Origin: Sutcliffiella horikoshii DSM 8719
GTDB taxonomy: Bacteria; Bacillota; Bacilli; Bacillales; Bacillaceae_I
Direction: 5' to 3'
DNA length: 64,000 nucleotides
NCBI GenBank assembly: GCA_001648575.1
Contig: LQXN01000066.1
Span: forward strand, 62,001-126,000
Shown: positions 16,000-24,364 of the stretch, one piece after another
How the letters are laid out: each line of letters starts with the position of its first letter
Position numbering within the stretch: position 1 is the first letter of the stretch
Program-made: the position numbers and the translations under genes
The notes under the pieces: model-generated
The model's database searches: none
What the model saw: the letters and a program-made list of their open reading frames with translations, nothing else
What the model was told of the DNA's origin: nothing

Positions 16000-17068
16000 A
16001 GTTTTTCTTTGTGTCCTATTTTCTTTATTGCTTACTGGATGCTTGGAAAAGGAAATACTTGATGATATCAATATTGAGACAGTAGAGGGATTTGACCTGA
16101 TTAAAGAAAGTGAAGAAGAAGTATTGGGAACGTTTCTTGTCCCCATTTACCAGGCAGACAAGACCGTCGTGAACGAAACGTTCTCGGCAGTTTCCAACCT
16201 GAACAAGGACATACTGCGAAACGCACAAAAAGAGTCATCGGCTCCTATTGTCAACGGAAGTTTGGAACTGGTGATGTTTAACATGCCTTTGGCTGAGAAA
16301 GGCATAATACAGTTGGTGGATGGATTGCAGCGAGATGCCAGCATCGGAACTGGCCTTTATCTGGCGATTGTGGAAGGGGAGGTAAAAGAAATATTAACAC
16401 AGGATTTGGGAATGCGCGGAACTGGGGATCACCTCTTTAACCTTATCAAACATAATATAGAACGCAGGGATGTCCCCAAAACGAATCTGCATATTTTTTT
16501 ATCTGATTATTACCAAAAAGGAAAAGATCCCAGCCTCCCATTATTGAAAAAAACAGAAGACAAAGCAGAAATAATCGGTGTAGTCGTGTTAAAAGGAGAC
16601 AAATACGAGATGTCGATACCAACCGAAAGCCTGTTTTATTTTAAGGCTTTAGTGGATAAGTATTCTAATGGAAGTATGTTTGTAGAAGATCCGGACGATG
16701 GTGAGTATATTTCCGTCAGAAGCATTGAGACGGATAAGCAGCTTGAAGTCAGCTGGAACAATGATATCCCCTCCATTAAGATAAAAATTAGGGTGGATGG
16801 AGTGTTAAGGGAGTTTTCGGGACTTAAAGCTACCCAAAAGAAACTTGAAAAGTTCCAGAAATTATTTGAGGACAAAATTATTAAAGAATCCCAATCCATG
16901 ATTAAAGAATTTCAAGAAAAAGGAGTTGATCCTTTAGGATTGGGTTATGAAGTGAAATCGAGGAAACGAGGATTCGACTTTAAAAAATGGGAAGAACAAA
17001 TATATCCGACAGTGAAAATTGATGTTGATGCTGAAGTAAGAATTATCAGCACTGGAATATCAGAATAG
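15986..17068 (+). CDS. GerC-type germination lipoprotein
   Basis: About 360 residues. The ATG at 15986 is chosen since it gives a clean lipoprotein signal, MQILKVFLCVLFSLLLTGC, with lipobox LTGC and lipidated Cys18 (cleavage by Lsp expected); an upstream in-frame ATG at 15956 would spoil it. AGGAGG precedes. The family's features include DINIETVEGFDLIKES near the N-terminus and GVDPLGLGYEVK near the C-terminus. The lipid-anchored C subunit stabilises A and B in the spore inner membrane. It overlaps the B gene and ends the germination tricistron. Confidence 0.94.
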   Translation: MQILKVFLCVLFSLLLTGCLEKEILDDINIETVEGFDLIKESEEEVLGTFLVPIYQADKTVVNETFSAVSNLNKDILRNAQKESSAPIVNGSLELVMFNMPLAEKGIIQLVDGLQRDASIGTGLYLAIVEGEVKEILTQDLGMRGTGDHLFNLIKHNIERRDVPKTNLHIFLSDYYQKGKDPSLPLLKKTEDKAEIIGVVVLKGDKYEMSIPTESLFYFKALVDKYSNGSMFVEDPDDGEYISVRSIETDKQLEVSWNNDIPSIKIKIRVDGVLREFSGLKATQKKLEKFQKLFEDKIIKESQSMIKEFQEKGVDPLGLGYEVKSRKRGFDFKKWEEQIYPTVKIDVDAEVRIISTGISE

Positions 17069-17129
17069 GAAAGATGGGGCAGCAATTGAATATACTATAT
17101 AACTACTATCCTTATAAAGGAGGATATCT

Positions 17130-18086
17130 ATGCCTCAGAAGGTCCTGTTATATTGCGATCCCGGTATCGATGATTCATTGGCCATCATCTATGCACTGTT
17201 GAACCCGGAGATTGATTTGGTTGGAATCGTGACAAGTTACGGAAATGTCGACCAAGAACAAGCAACTCAAAATGTTGCCTATTTGCTCGATCTTGCAAAC
17301 AAACAAGATGTGATATTGATCGGAGGGGCTAAAACCCCACTCTCAGGTGAATTCACGCCATATTATCCTGAAATACACGGGGAAGAGGGGCTGGGTCCAA
17401 TAAAACCTCCGGCAACCATCAAAGGTGAGCTATTAAATTTTGATGCCATTTTTAATGTGATTGAAGAGTACGGGGAGGAATTGGTTATTGTGGATATCGG
17501 CCGCTCCACTTCTCTTGCTATCTCCTTTAACCTTGGCGGGGAAAAAACGATGAACACTGTTAAGGGCTTCTATTTAATGGGGGGTGCCATTCTTACACCA
17601 GGAAATGTTACCGCAGGAGCGGAAGCAAACTTTTACGGAGATCCCATCGCAGCCGGTATTGTAATGGATAAGGCGGAACGGGGCGTATTATATCCTTTGA
17701 ATGTCACGAATGAGGCAATTATCACACCTGAGATGATTGATCAAATCATGGTAGAAGAGAATAATCCTTTTCAAGCCCTGATAAAAGAAATTTTTGACTA
17801 TTATTTCGAAGCATATCAAAAACTTGTTCCTGGAATAGAAGGAAGCCCTTTACATGATGTATTGACACTTTATGCCGTCACAACTCCTCAGGCATTCAAA
17901 TATGTGGAAAAAGTAGTATCAGTCGGATTGAATGATGGGCACCTACGGGGAGTCAGCATGGCAGATTTTCGGCCAAAACCAGATGAAGAGGGAAATAAGC
18001 TTACAATCGCTTTGGAAATGGATTATCCATCCTTCACTGAAGATTTTGTGAAAATCATGTCTAGTTCGATTTCCAACTTAACATGA
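17130..18086 (+). CDS. Inosine-uridine-preferring type nucleoside hydrolase
   Basis: 318 residues. The calcium-binding N-terminal motif reads YCDPGIDDSLAI (residues 8-19), slightly different from the usual DTDPGxDDxxA because a cysteine-aspartate replaces the first aspartate pair. FYLMGGAILTPGNVTAGAEANFYGDPIAA holds the catalytic core and the next metal ligand region; HDVLTLYAV is the C-terminal signature. Such enzymes split nucleosides into base and ribose. A perfect AAAGGAGG site precedes the ATG. It starts 61 bp after the germination lipoprotein gene with no visible terminator between, so co-transcription is possible. Nucleosides are common germinants, and spore-associated hydrolases of this family can degrade them; a link here is inferred only. 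Confidence 0.93.
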   Translation: MPQKVLLYCDPGIDDSLAIIYALLNPEIDLVGIVTSYGNVDQEQATQNVAYLLDLANKQDVILIGGAKTPLSGEFTPYYPEIHGEEGLGPIKPPATIKGELLNFDAIFNVIEEYGEELVIVDIGRSTSLAISFNLGGEKTMNTVKGFYLMGGAILTPGNVTAGAEANFYGDPIAAGIVMDKAERGVLYPLNVTNEAIITPEMIDQIMVEENNPFQALIKEIFDYYFEAYQKLVPGIEGSPLHDVLTLYAVTTPQAFKYVEKVVSVGLNDGHLRGVSMADFRPKPDEEGNKLTIALEMDYPSFTEDFVKIMSSSISNLT

Positions 18087-18115
18087 TTTTGGTTGCAGGC
18101 GGCAGATAAAATAAG

Positions 18116-18150
18116 ATTCAGGAGCTGAAAAAAGCTGCCTGGATTTTTTT
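18116..18150 (+). terminator. Intrinsic terminator after the nucleoside hydrolase gene
   Basis: ATTCAGGAGCT (18116-18126) pairs with AGCTGCCTGGAT, with one bulged base and a wobble, followed by seven Ts. Confidence 0.8.
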
Positions 18151-18254
18151 CTATTCCTTTAAGCATCTATTTGATATGATTAAATTATAGGAAAATTTGA
18201 AACAAATAGATTACTGGTTGTTTTAACCAAGCAAGGTATAAAGGGGAATAGTAC

Positions 18255-18587
18255 ATGTCATTTCATCAATGTCCTAACTGCAAAGAGGAAGTACAATATA
18301 AAACCAGATTGAAATCCGTATTTTTTGGCTACCGTCCCATCAAGTGTGAGGGGTGTGACACTATTTATGAAGTAGATGAGAAGTTTCGCTTCCTTTTATC
18401 TCTTTACACAGTCTTGATACCGATCCTAATCGCTTATATGCTGAGCGCCATGTTAGGTATCCTGCACACAAGATGGAGCCAGGTTCTGATTGTTTTGGTG
18501 TTCGGATCTGCAGGGGTGTTATATGCAGCGACAAAGGTCAGCTATAAAAAATCAAAACAACAGCATGTAGAAGAAAAGAAGAAATGA
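18255..18587 (+). CDS. CxxC-20-CxxC zinc-ribbon membrane protein (TIGR04104-like)
   Basis: 110 residues. The N-terminal zinc ribbon has CPNC (residues 6-9) and CEGC (about 31-34), the cysteine pairs being separated by about 21 residues. Two hydrophobic helices follow (about 46-66 and 75-92) and a lysine-rich tail. This matches the TIGR04104 family of putative zinc-finger membrane proteins found in Bacillaceae; function unknown. AAAGGGG lies before the ATG. A 52-residue membrane gene follows 23 bp later. Confidence 0.85.
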   Translation: MSFHQCPNCKEEVQYKTRLKSVFFGYRPIKCEGCDTIYEVDEKFRFLLSLYTVLIPILIAYMLSAMLGILHTRWSQVLIVLVFGSAGVLYAATKVSYKKSKQQHVEEKKK

Positions 18588-18610
18588 GTTTATTTAAGTG
18601 AGGGATTGAT

Positions 18611-18769
18611 ATGACTTCTTTCTTATCGGCAGTAGGCTTTATCATAATTATTTATATCCCGATTTTCTATCGACTACATGCAACCAACAGGAAGTTGGAA
18701 GATCGGATCATACAGCTGGAGGCTAAATGGGAAACGCGTAATGTGGTATCCATTCATAAAAAGAAATAA
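18611..18769 (+). CDS. Small single-span membrane protein, 52 residues
   Basis: MTSFLSAVGFIIIIYIPIFY is one membrane helix with the N-terminus probably outside, followed by a charged helix NRKLEDRIIQLEAKWETRN and a basic tail. GTGAGGGATTG lies about 8 nt before the ATG. It directly follows the zinc-ribbon gene and is closed by the bidirectional terminator occupied by B element 3. No family recognised. Confidence 0.65.
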   Translation: MTSFLSAVGFIIIIYIPIFYRLHATNRKLEDRIIQLEAKWETRNVVSIHKKK

Positions 18770-18783
18770 GTAGAACACATAAA

Positions 18784-18820
18784 AACGAGAAGAACCCCAC
18801 CCGGGTCCTTCTCGTTTTTA
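18784..18820. terminator. Left copy of the bidirectional terminator at B element 3
   Basis: AACGAGAAGAACCC (18784-18797) pairs with GGGTCCTTCTCGTT, with one mismatch. A runs and T runs lie on the two sides, so it can stop transcription from both directions. The right copy at 19030-19065 has the same arms with a different loop and one changed base. Confidence 0.8.
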
Positions 18821-19029
18821 TGTGTAGACAAAGTTCTTTTTGAGTTATAAATTCCCTGTTGATCGTAGTGGAAGGAGCGTAGACTCCTGCGGGAGGAAGG
18901 GACAGGTAAGACCCCGCAGGCGTAAGCCGAGGAGGCTTACGGACCGCCCGCTGGAAAGCGAAGCTCCTTGAACGAAGATCAACTGTTTCAACAGATATCT
19001 TAACTAATTTTTAGTTTGTCAACAGTCTG
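18821..19029 (-). mobile_element. B element 3 (inverted orientation)
   Basis: A full element reading on the minus strand. On the plus strand it starts TGTGTAGACAAAG and ends GTTTGTCAACAGTCTG. The core runs from GTTGATCGTAGTGGAAGG to AACGAAGATCAAC. The inner helix is CTTAC/GTAAG type with the small hairpin GGC-TTAC-GCC at its tip. It lies between two convergent small membrane-protein genes. Confidence 0.85.
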
Positions 19030-19065
19030 AAACGAGAAGAACCCCATCAGGGTCCTTCTCATTTT
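19030..19065. terminator. Right copy of the bidirectional terminator at B element 3
   Basis: AAACGAGAAGAACCC (19030-19044) pairs with GGGTCCTTCTCATTT with two mismatches. It is the outer end for the minus-strand gene at 19094-19249. Confidence 0.75.
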
Positions 19066-19093
19066 ATTGTTAGGTTTGGTAACCGTTCCATCC

Positions 19094-19249
19094 CTAAACT
19101 TGATTTAATACCCAGATTAAAAATCCACCGACTATAAGTAGTGAAATAGCATGTAGAACAAAAGAACCGATGAAGTCCCTTAAAACAATGAAAAAATGAA
19201 ACTGACTCTTTTTGTTATTGCGTACAATTCTTCTCGCTCTTGTATCCAT
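19094..19249 (-). CDS. Small single-span membrane protein, 51 residues
   Basis: Starts MDTRARRIVRNNKKSQFHFF and ends GGFLIWVLNQV. A basic N-terminal tail is followed by a long hydrophobic segment (about 19-50) that could form one membrane span and a half. GTAGGAGTGAAGTG provides a strong ribosome site 7-8 nt upstream. Its 3' end faces the B element 3 terminator. No family recognised. Confidence 0.65.
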   Translation of the reverse strand: MDTRARRIVRNNKKSQFHFFIVLRDFIGSFVLHAISLLIVGGFLIWVLNQV

Positions 19250-19477
19250 CACTTCACTCCTACACACATGAGGAAATTTGTAAGTATATTATACAAAATA
19301 TTCAAACAAATATTAAGTGATAAAGTAGAATTTTGTAAAAAAAACTAATTATATGTACTCTAGTGTCATTTTACCATAACTAATGAACAAGTATTAATAA
19401 TTTTATCGGTATAATGTTCACGATGTTTAGAGTGATAATTTCCTAAGTCGGTTCAGGGAAAAAATGAAAATACAATA

Positions 19478-19526
19478 TTGACGGGTTTATCTGTCTTAGT
19501 GTACTATCTAACTAGAACACTAAGAC
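19478..19526 (+). promoter_or_regulatory. Promoter and palindromic GntR-type operator of the ABC cluster
   Basis: TTGACG (19478-19483) and TACTAT (19502-19507) with an 18-bp spacer form a sigma-A-type promoter. A perfect 10-bp inverted repeat, GTCTTAGTGT (19493-19502) and ACACTAAGAC (19517-19526), overlaps the -10 and the likely start site. A GntR-family repressor bound here would block the promoter. The regulator gene is the second gene of the operon. AGTGT..ACACT half-sites fit what is known of YtrA-type regulators. Confidence 0.8.
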
Positions 19527-19541
19527 GCGAGGGGAATGTTT

Positions 19542-20336
19542 ATGGAAATCAATGTTTTTAAAGGGCTGTTGAGAAAAGAATGGCTTTTATTAAGAAACAC
19601 CTTTTTGTTGCTTATATGTTCCATGTTGTTCATATGGGTTGTAGGATTTGGTTGGAGCTTACTAACTGGAAACGCAGATATACTTCTTTTGTTTACAACC
19701 ATGATTATTGTTGCACATGTTCTTTACGTGACGTGGATAGTGGGGGCAGGTCTAAACATGGAAGAAAAATCGCAGCTTTGGCTGCACAATCCCAATTCTA
19801 CAATGACACTATTAGGCAGCAAATTATTTACAGGAATTTATCTTCAAATAATCAGCATCTTAGTTGCACTCCTATTACTTGTAATCACGGTAAATTTGTC
19901 GGTGATGGAAATGATTGGACAGTTCGAATTGGAGACATTGACCATCCAAATGGTCTTCTCGGTGGTGATACAGGTAGTTGTCAGTGGTTTGGAACTCGGA
20001 ATGTACTACATGTTTTTTTGGTCCATCTACCACGGGATGGGACGATTCCATAAAATATTGAAGTTCAGAGTGGTGCTCTTCATTGCTTTTATTATTTTAT
20101 TCATTACCGCGATGAATTATCTAGAGAGCTATTTATTAACGGGTTTTGAAACCGTGTTACCTGTACCGATAGAAATGGGAAAATTCATGGGTTTCTATAT
20201 CGAAGGAGACGGTATAAGTGTAAGTTCTGATGGTGAAACCATCACTCTCGCAAATATAATCATTTCAATTATTAAAGCGGCAGGTCTGTTCTACCTTTCA
20301 AGCTTGCTCCTGAATAAGGCGGTGGAAGTAAAATGA
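19542..20336 (+). CDS. ABC-2-like membrane protein, first gene of the transporter cluster
   Basis: About 264 residues with six or seven hydrophobic segments and no nucleotide-binding motif. The N-terminus (MEINVFKGLLRKEWLLLRN) and the MEEKSQLWLHNPNSTMTLLGSKLF stretch correspond to REQKLKLWLHNPQPSYALLSSKLF in the permease at 21411, so the two are paralogues. ATG 19542 is preferred because GAGGGG lies 7 nt upstream. The gene ends overlapping the GntR gene by four bases. It likely forms a heteromeric membrane pair with the 21411 protein. Substrate unknown. Confidence 0.8.
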   Translation: MEINVFKGLLRKEWLLLRNTFLLLICSMLFIWVVGFGWSLLTGNADILLLFTTMIIVAHVLYVTWIVGAGLNMEEKSQLWLHNPNSTMTLLGSKLFTGIYLQIISILVALLLLVITVNLSVMEMIGQFELETLTIQMVFSVVIQVVVSGLELGMYYMFFWSIYHGMGRFHKILKFRVVLFIAFIILFITAMNYLESYLLTGFETVLPVPIEMGKFMGFYIEGDGISVSSDGETITLANIIISIIKAAGLFYLSSLLLNKAVEVK

Positions 20337-20719
20337 CAGCAAAGTATCAGTCCGATAAACCAATATATATGCAAATCATCGATCGGCTCAGCAAAGAAAT
20401 TGTGCGCGGGGTCTTGAAGCCGGGGGGGAAACTACCATCCGTCCGGGAAATGGCCATTCAATCTGGGGTGAATCCTAACACTATTCAAAGAACATATAGT
20501 GAGTTGGAGAGGATGGAGATCGTGGAAACGAGGAGAGGTCAAGGGACATTTGTTACAGAAAACGAGGGGATACTTATGCAACTAAAAAAAGGGATGGAAA
20601 CGAGAGTGGTGGAAAGCTTTATACAAAGCATGAGAGAGATAGGGGCTTCTGAAAAAGAAATGGTGGAGAGCGTCGTGAAATTTTTGGCAAAGGGGGAAAA
20701 AGAGCATGATAAAATTTGA
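20333..20719 (+). CDS. GntR-family repressor (YtrA type)
   Basis: 128 residues. An N-terminal winged helix (about 9-72) has KLPSVREMAIQSGVNPNTIQRTYSELERM and RRGQGTFVTE, followed by a short helical C-terminal dimerisation tail typical of the YtrA subfamily, which lacks a ligand-binding domain. YtrA-type proteins repress their own ABC operons and respond to envelope-active compounds. Its operator is probably the perfect palindrome at 19493-19526. It overlaps both neighbours, so the stoichiometry is fixed by coupling. Confidence 0.92.
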   Translation: MTAKYQSDKPIYMQIIDRLSKEIVRGVLKPGGKLPSVREMAIQSGVNPNTIQRTYSELERMEIVETRRGQGTFVTENEGILMQLKKGMETRVVESFIQSMREIGASEKEMVESVVKFLAKGEKEHDKI

Positions 20720-21398
20720 GCAGGTTAGTAAAAAATATGGAAAGGATATTGCTGTAAAGGAAGCTGATTTGTCTTTGGAAAAGGGAAGGATAATTGGATT
20801 GCTTGGACCTAATGGGAGCGGGAAATCCACAACCCTCAAGTTGATCGCTGGCCTGGTCAGACCTGATAAGGGTGTGGTCAGTGTGGATGGGGAAAAGGCA
20901 AACAGGCAGATTGCGAATAAAGTGGCATATTTAACTGAGCTTGACTTATTTTATGATACCTTGACTGCTGGAGAAATGATTGATTTCTATGCCTCACAAT
21001 TCAAAGATTTCCAGAAGGAAAAAGCAGAAGAGCTATTATTATTCATGAAACTGGATCGGACAAAAAAGATAAAGGCATTATCCAAAGGGAATAGGGGGCG
21101 GCTTAAGCTGGTGCTGGCGTTATCAAGGGATGCAGAATACATCCTTTTGGATGAGCCTTTTTCCGGGCTGGACCCTATGGTAAGAGATTCGATTGTGAAA
21201 GGATTGTTGACTTTTCTTGATTTCGGTAAACAGACACTTATCATTGCCACCCATGAAATTGATGAAATTGAATCATTACTCGATGAAGTGATTCTCATTA
21301 AAAATGGAAACCTCATCTCTCATGAAAACGTAGAGGATGTAAGGGAGTCAGAAGGACTTTCTATAAAAGAATGGATGATTGAAAATTTACAAGAATAG
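20706..21398 (+). CDS. ABC transporter ATPase (YtrB-like)
   Basis: 230 residues. Walker A is GLLGPNGSGKSTT (about 33-45), Walker B is YILLDEPFSGLDP (about 149-161), and the H-loop histidine is in IATHEIDEIE. The signature motif is the unusual LSKGNRGRLKLVLA rather than LSGGQ, as in YtrB-type exporters. It overlaps the repressor gene by 14 bp and pairs with the permease that follows. Confidence 0.93.
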   Translation: MIKFEQVSKKYGKDIAVKEADLSLEKGRIIGLLGPNGSGKSTTLKLIAGLVRPDKGVVSVDGEKANRQIANKVAYLTELDLFYDTLTAGEMIDFYASQFKDFQKEKAEELLLFMKLDRTKKIKALSKGNRGRLKLVLALSRDAEYILLDEPFSGLDPMVRDSIVKGLLTFLDFGKQTLIIATHEIDEIESLLDEVILIKNGNLISHENVEDVRESEGLSIKEWMIENLQE

Positions 21399-21410
21399 GA
21401 GGGGCTAAGA

Positions 21411-22184
21411 ATGAGCTATTATTCGGGACTTTTATCAAAGGATTGGAAGTTTTCGATGAAAGGGCAGCTGCAGAGTTATTTATTTCTGCTGCTTATCTGG
21501 ACGCTCAGTGTCGCTGTATCTTTCAGGTTGAGTGAACCATTGATAGCTATGTCTATCGGAGTAACTCTCATTGTCATACACATCTTATACGTTCCAACAG
21601 ATATGATCATTAATCTTGGAAGAGAACAGAAGCTGAAATTATGGTTGCATAATCCGCAACCTTCTTATGCCCTCCTTTCAAGCAAACTGTTTATCTCCAT
21701 TCTTAATTGTCTGCTATCCATAGCTTTTGCAGTACTGTTGTATGCAGTCGTTTGCTTGTTATTCAATGTACCTTTTTTACAAGGAAAGACACTGTCAGAA
21801 TCCTTTGCTTTGTTGTGGTCCGTCATAGGGTTTGGTCTATATTTGGGTGTCTGGGCTGTCTTTCTCTGGTCACAATATGCGGCATCAATAGGAAAACGGT
21901 TTGAAAAGCTTCGCATCGCCATAAGTGGATTGATTGCATATGTCATCTTTCAGCTTCATGAAGGTTTTATACTCAGTACCTTGTTTGACAGTATGAAGGA
22001 AATAGGCAGTTTCCCTGTAGTTTCTATTGGAACGAAAGTCATCAATGAAACGAATGAATATCAGGAAATATCGATGGGAGTATCCATGTCTGAATTCTCA
22101 TTGGCATTGGTGGCATTATTTTTAGCGATTTCACTTTTTGTATTTTTACTGTCTGTGCGTAATATGAAAAAAATTGAAATTTAA
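21411..22184 (+). CDS. ABC transporter permease
   Basis: 257 residues with about six membrane helices and short loops, paralogous to the protein at 19542. The family-like LWLHNPQPSYALLSSKLFIS lies near residue 71. A GGAGGGG site precedes the ATG. It stands between two ATPase genes in one operon and probably assembles with the 19542 protein and the 20706 ATPase. Confidence 0.85.
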   Translation: MSYYSGLLSKDWKFSMKGQLQSYLFLLLIWTLSVAVSFRLSEPLIAMSIGVTLIVIHILYVPTDMIINLGREQKLKLWLHNPQPSYALLSSKLFISILNCLLSIAFAVLLYAVVCLLFNVPFLQGKTLSESFALLWSVIGFGLYLGVWAVFLWSQYAASIGKRFEKLRIAISGLIAYVIFQLHEGFILSTLFDSMKEIGSFPVVSIGTKVINETNEYQEISMGVSMSEFSLALVALFLAISLFVFLLSVRNMKKIEI

Positions 22185-22198
22185 GGAGAGCTTACACA

Positions 22199-23116
22199 AT
22201 GAATGAAGTTGCAATAAAGCTTTTGAATGTTTGTAAGGACATTGGAAGCAAAGAAATCATCAAGGATGTTTCTTTTGAAGTGTATAAAGGTGAAGTGTTC
22301 GGTTTTCTTGGCCCGAATGGTGCCGGTAAGACTACCACTATACGTATGATGGTAGGACTGATGAGCATCACATCAGGTGATATCATTATTGATGGGGCAA
22401 GCATAAAGACTGATTTTGAGAAAGCTGTACGTCAAGTAGGTGCGATTGTTGAGAATCCAGAAATGTATAAATTTTTAACTGGTTACCAGAACTTGAAGCA
22501 GTACGCACGAATGGTGCCAGGTGTTACGAAAGACAGGCTTGATGAAGTGATTGAACTTGTGGGGCTTACGGCCCGAGTTCATGAAAAGGTGAAAACTTAT
22601 TCTTTAGGGATGAGACAGCGCCTTGGTATTGCACAGGCCTTATTACACAAACCAAAAGTGTTGATTCTTGATGAGCCGACAAATGGATTGGATCCTGCTG
22701 GTATCCGGGAAATCCGGGATTACTTGCGTAACTTATCCAAGGAAGAGGGGATGGCAATTGTTGTCTCCAGTCACCTTCTTTCTGAAATGGAACTTATGTG
22801 TGACAGAGTGGGGATCATTCAAAAAGGTGAATTGATTGATATCCAGAGTATCAGAGACTTTATCCAAGACGGAGGCAAGACACTCTACCAATTGGAATGC
22901 GGAGAAGTGGAAGGTGCGATGGTTCTTTTGGGTGAAATTGGCATCTCATATACGGTTATCGGTAGTGCTTTACAAGTCGAAATAGACCGGGCGGGTGTTC
23001 CTGGAATAATTAAGAGATTGGTTGAAAAAGATATTGCTGTATTTGAAGTGAAAGAAGTGACGAAAACGCTGGAAGATAAATTCTTGGAAAAAACGTCACA
23101 GGAACGGGGTGCCTGA
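22199..23116 (+). CDS. ABC transporter ATPase (BcrA-like)
   Basis: 305 residues. Walker A is GFLGPNGAGKTTTIRMM (about 37-53), the signature is YSLGMRQRLGIAQALL, Walker B is VLILDEPTNGLDPAG and the H-loop is VVSSHLLSEME. The C-terminal 80 residues after the core form the small domain typical of bacitracin-type and other drug-export ATPases. It is coupled to the permease that follows 5 bp later, so this is the second complete exporter of the cluster. Confidence 0.93.
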   Translation: MNEVAIKLLNVCKDIGSKEIIKDVSFEVYKGEVFGFLGPNGAGKTTTIRMMVGLMSITSGDIIIDGASIKTDFEKAVRQVGAIVENPEMYKFLTGYQNLKQYARMVPGVTKDRLDEVIELVGLTARVHEKVKTYSLGMRQRLGIAQALLHKPKVLILDEPTNGLDPAGIREIRDYLRNLSKEEGMAIVVSSHLLSEMELMCDRVGIIQKGELIDIQSIRDFIQDGGKTLYQLECGEVEGAMVLLGEIGISYTVIGSALQVEIDRAGVPGIIKRLVEKDIAVFEVKEVTKTLEDKFLEKTSQERGA

Positions 23117-23121
23117 TAACA

Positions 23122-24078
23122 ATGAAAAATTTAATTCAAAATGAACTGATTAAGTGGTTCAGAAGGCCGAGCTTTTATGTGATGAGTGCGATATTGATGC
23201 TGTTATCCATAGTCGGAATTCTATTGACCATCATGATGGGCTCAATGCTGGATGAAGCTAGAAATCAAGGAGGAGCAGAACAGTTAAGCTGGCGTGAAAG
23301 CCTTGAGCAGGAAAACGAGTATCTTCAAATGACAATCGATACAGAAGGAGGGGAAGTTGGACACTTTGAACGACAACTTGCCATCAACGAGCACCGATTG
23401 GAAAATGATATGGAGCCTGCAACTGGCAATAGTGTATGGACATACATAGACGAAAATCTTGGTCTCACAAATCTTATCACCCTGTTTGTCGTCATCATTG
23501 CAGGTGGGATGATTGCCAGCGAGTTCACCTGGGGAACCATTAAACTGTTGATGATCCGTCCTATTAGCAGGAGTAAGATATTGGTGGCAAAATATTTGAG
23601 TGTACTTGTGTTCATGGTCATTTTCATGGCGATACTGTTTATCACCTCCTTTGTGACAGGGGCCATAGCATTTGGTTTTGATCAAACCCCTTCTCTATTG
23701 TATCTTGGAGGAAATGTCCACGAGGTACATCCGATGTTGTATCTGATGCTGAAGCTTGGTCTCAATGGTTTGGGAATCGTCATGTTTGCTACGATTGCTT
23801 TCATGATCTCAAGTGTATTCCGGAATAATTCCTTGGCAATCGGGATATCTTTGTTCTTACTGTTCACCGGAACACAGATCACTACACTTGTAGGGATGAA
23901 ATTCGAAGCGGCAAAGTTTTCTCCCTTTGCGAATATACACTTCCAGACGTTCCTTGAAGGTATGCCTGTAGTCAGCGGCGTTACTTTCTGGTTTTCCGTT
24001 GTGATGTTCCTGGTTTATTTTGTACTGCTTCATGTAGTGAGCTTTGTGACGTTTGTGAAACGTGATATAGCAGCTTAA
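23122..24078 (+). CDS. ABC-2 type permease
   Basis: 318 residues. One N-terminal helix (about 18-40), a large extracytoplasmic loop (about 45-105) and five further helices follow the ABC-2 membrane pattern, with the conserved ASEFTWGTIKLLMIRPISRSK coupling helix (about 133-153). It pairs with the BcrA-like ATPase just upstream and ends the cluster. Such pairs export peptides, antibiotics or lipids; the substrate is unknown. Confidence 0.9.
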   Translation: MKNLIQNELIKWFRRPSFYVMSAILMLLSIVGILLTIMMGSMLDEARNQGGAEQLSWRESLEQENEYLQMTIDTEGGEVGHFERQLAINEHRLENDMEPATGNSVWTYIDENLGLTNLITLFVVIIAGGMIASEFTWGTIKLLMIRPISRSKILVAKYLSVLVFMVIFMAILFITSFVTGAIAFGFDQTPSLLYLGGNVHEVHPMLYLMLKLGLNGLGIVMFATIAFMISSVFRNNSLAIGISLFLLFTGTQITTLVGMKFEAAKFSPFANIHFQTFLEGMPVVSGVTFWFSVVMFLVYFVLLHVVSFVTFVKRDIAA

Positions 24079-24104
24079 CCAAAATGGATAGTAAGTGTCT
24101 TGAA

Positions 24105-24136
24105 GCCTGCCCTGAATGGGGCGGAGGGTTTTCTTT
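24105..24136 (+). terminator. Terminator after the ABC cluster
   Basis: CCTGCCC and GGGGCGGAGG form an imperfect stem followed by GTTTTCTTT. The trailing GGTTTTCTTTAA is repeated exactly after the next hairpin at 24243-24270. Confidence 0.7.
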
Positions 24137-24158
24137 AAAAGATTAGAAAGTATAAAAA

Positions 24159-24195
24159 TCTGTTGATTTCCGTTCCAGGAGCTGCGCTTTCCTGA
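24159..24195 (+). repeat. Remnant of a B-type element core
   Basis: CTGTTGATTTCCGTTCCAGG and then AGCTGCGCTTTCCTG match the left half of the repeat core seen in the full elements. The right half and both ends are missing. Like the full copies it lies between two terminator hairpins. Confidence 0.65.
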
Positions 24196-24242
24196 TTGCG
24201 GAAAGGAACAGCGGCGTAAAACTAACCATGAAGTTTTAAAGG

Positions 24243-24270
24243 ACCGGGCGGTTTTTGCCCGGTTTTCTTT
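24243..24270 (+). terminator. Second terminator after the ABC cluster
   Basis: CCGGGC (24244-24249) pairs perfectly with GCCCGG (24257-24262) and is followed by TTTTCTTT. Confidence 0.85.
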
Positions 24271-24364
24271 AACTTGCAATAAAGTGTGTGAGGATTGAGT
24301 AATGGTGGTATAGAAATTGAAAGACGAGTTTGTCCTTGTTTTTTGCCTATAAAATTAAAAGTAG

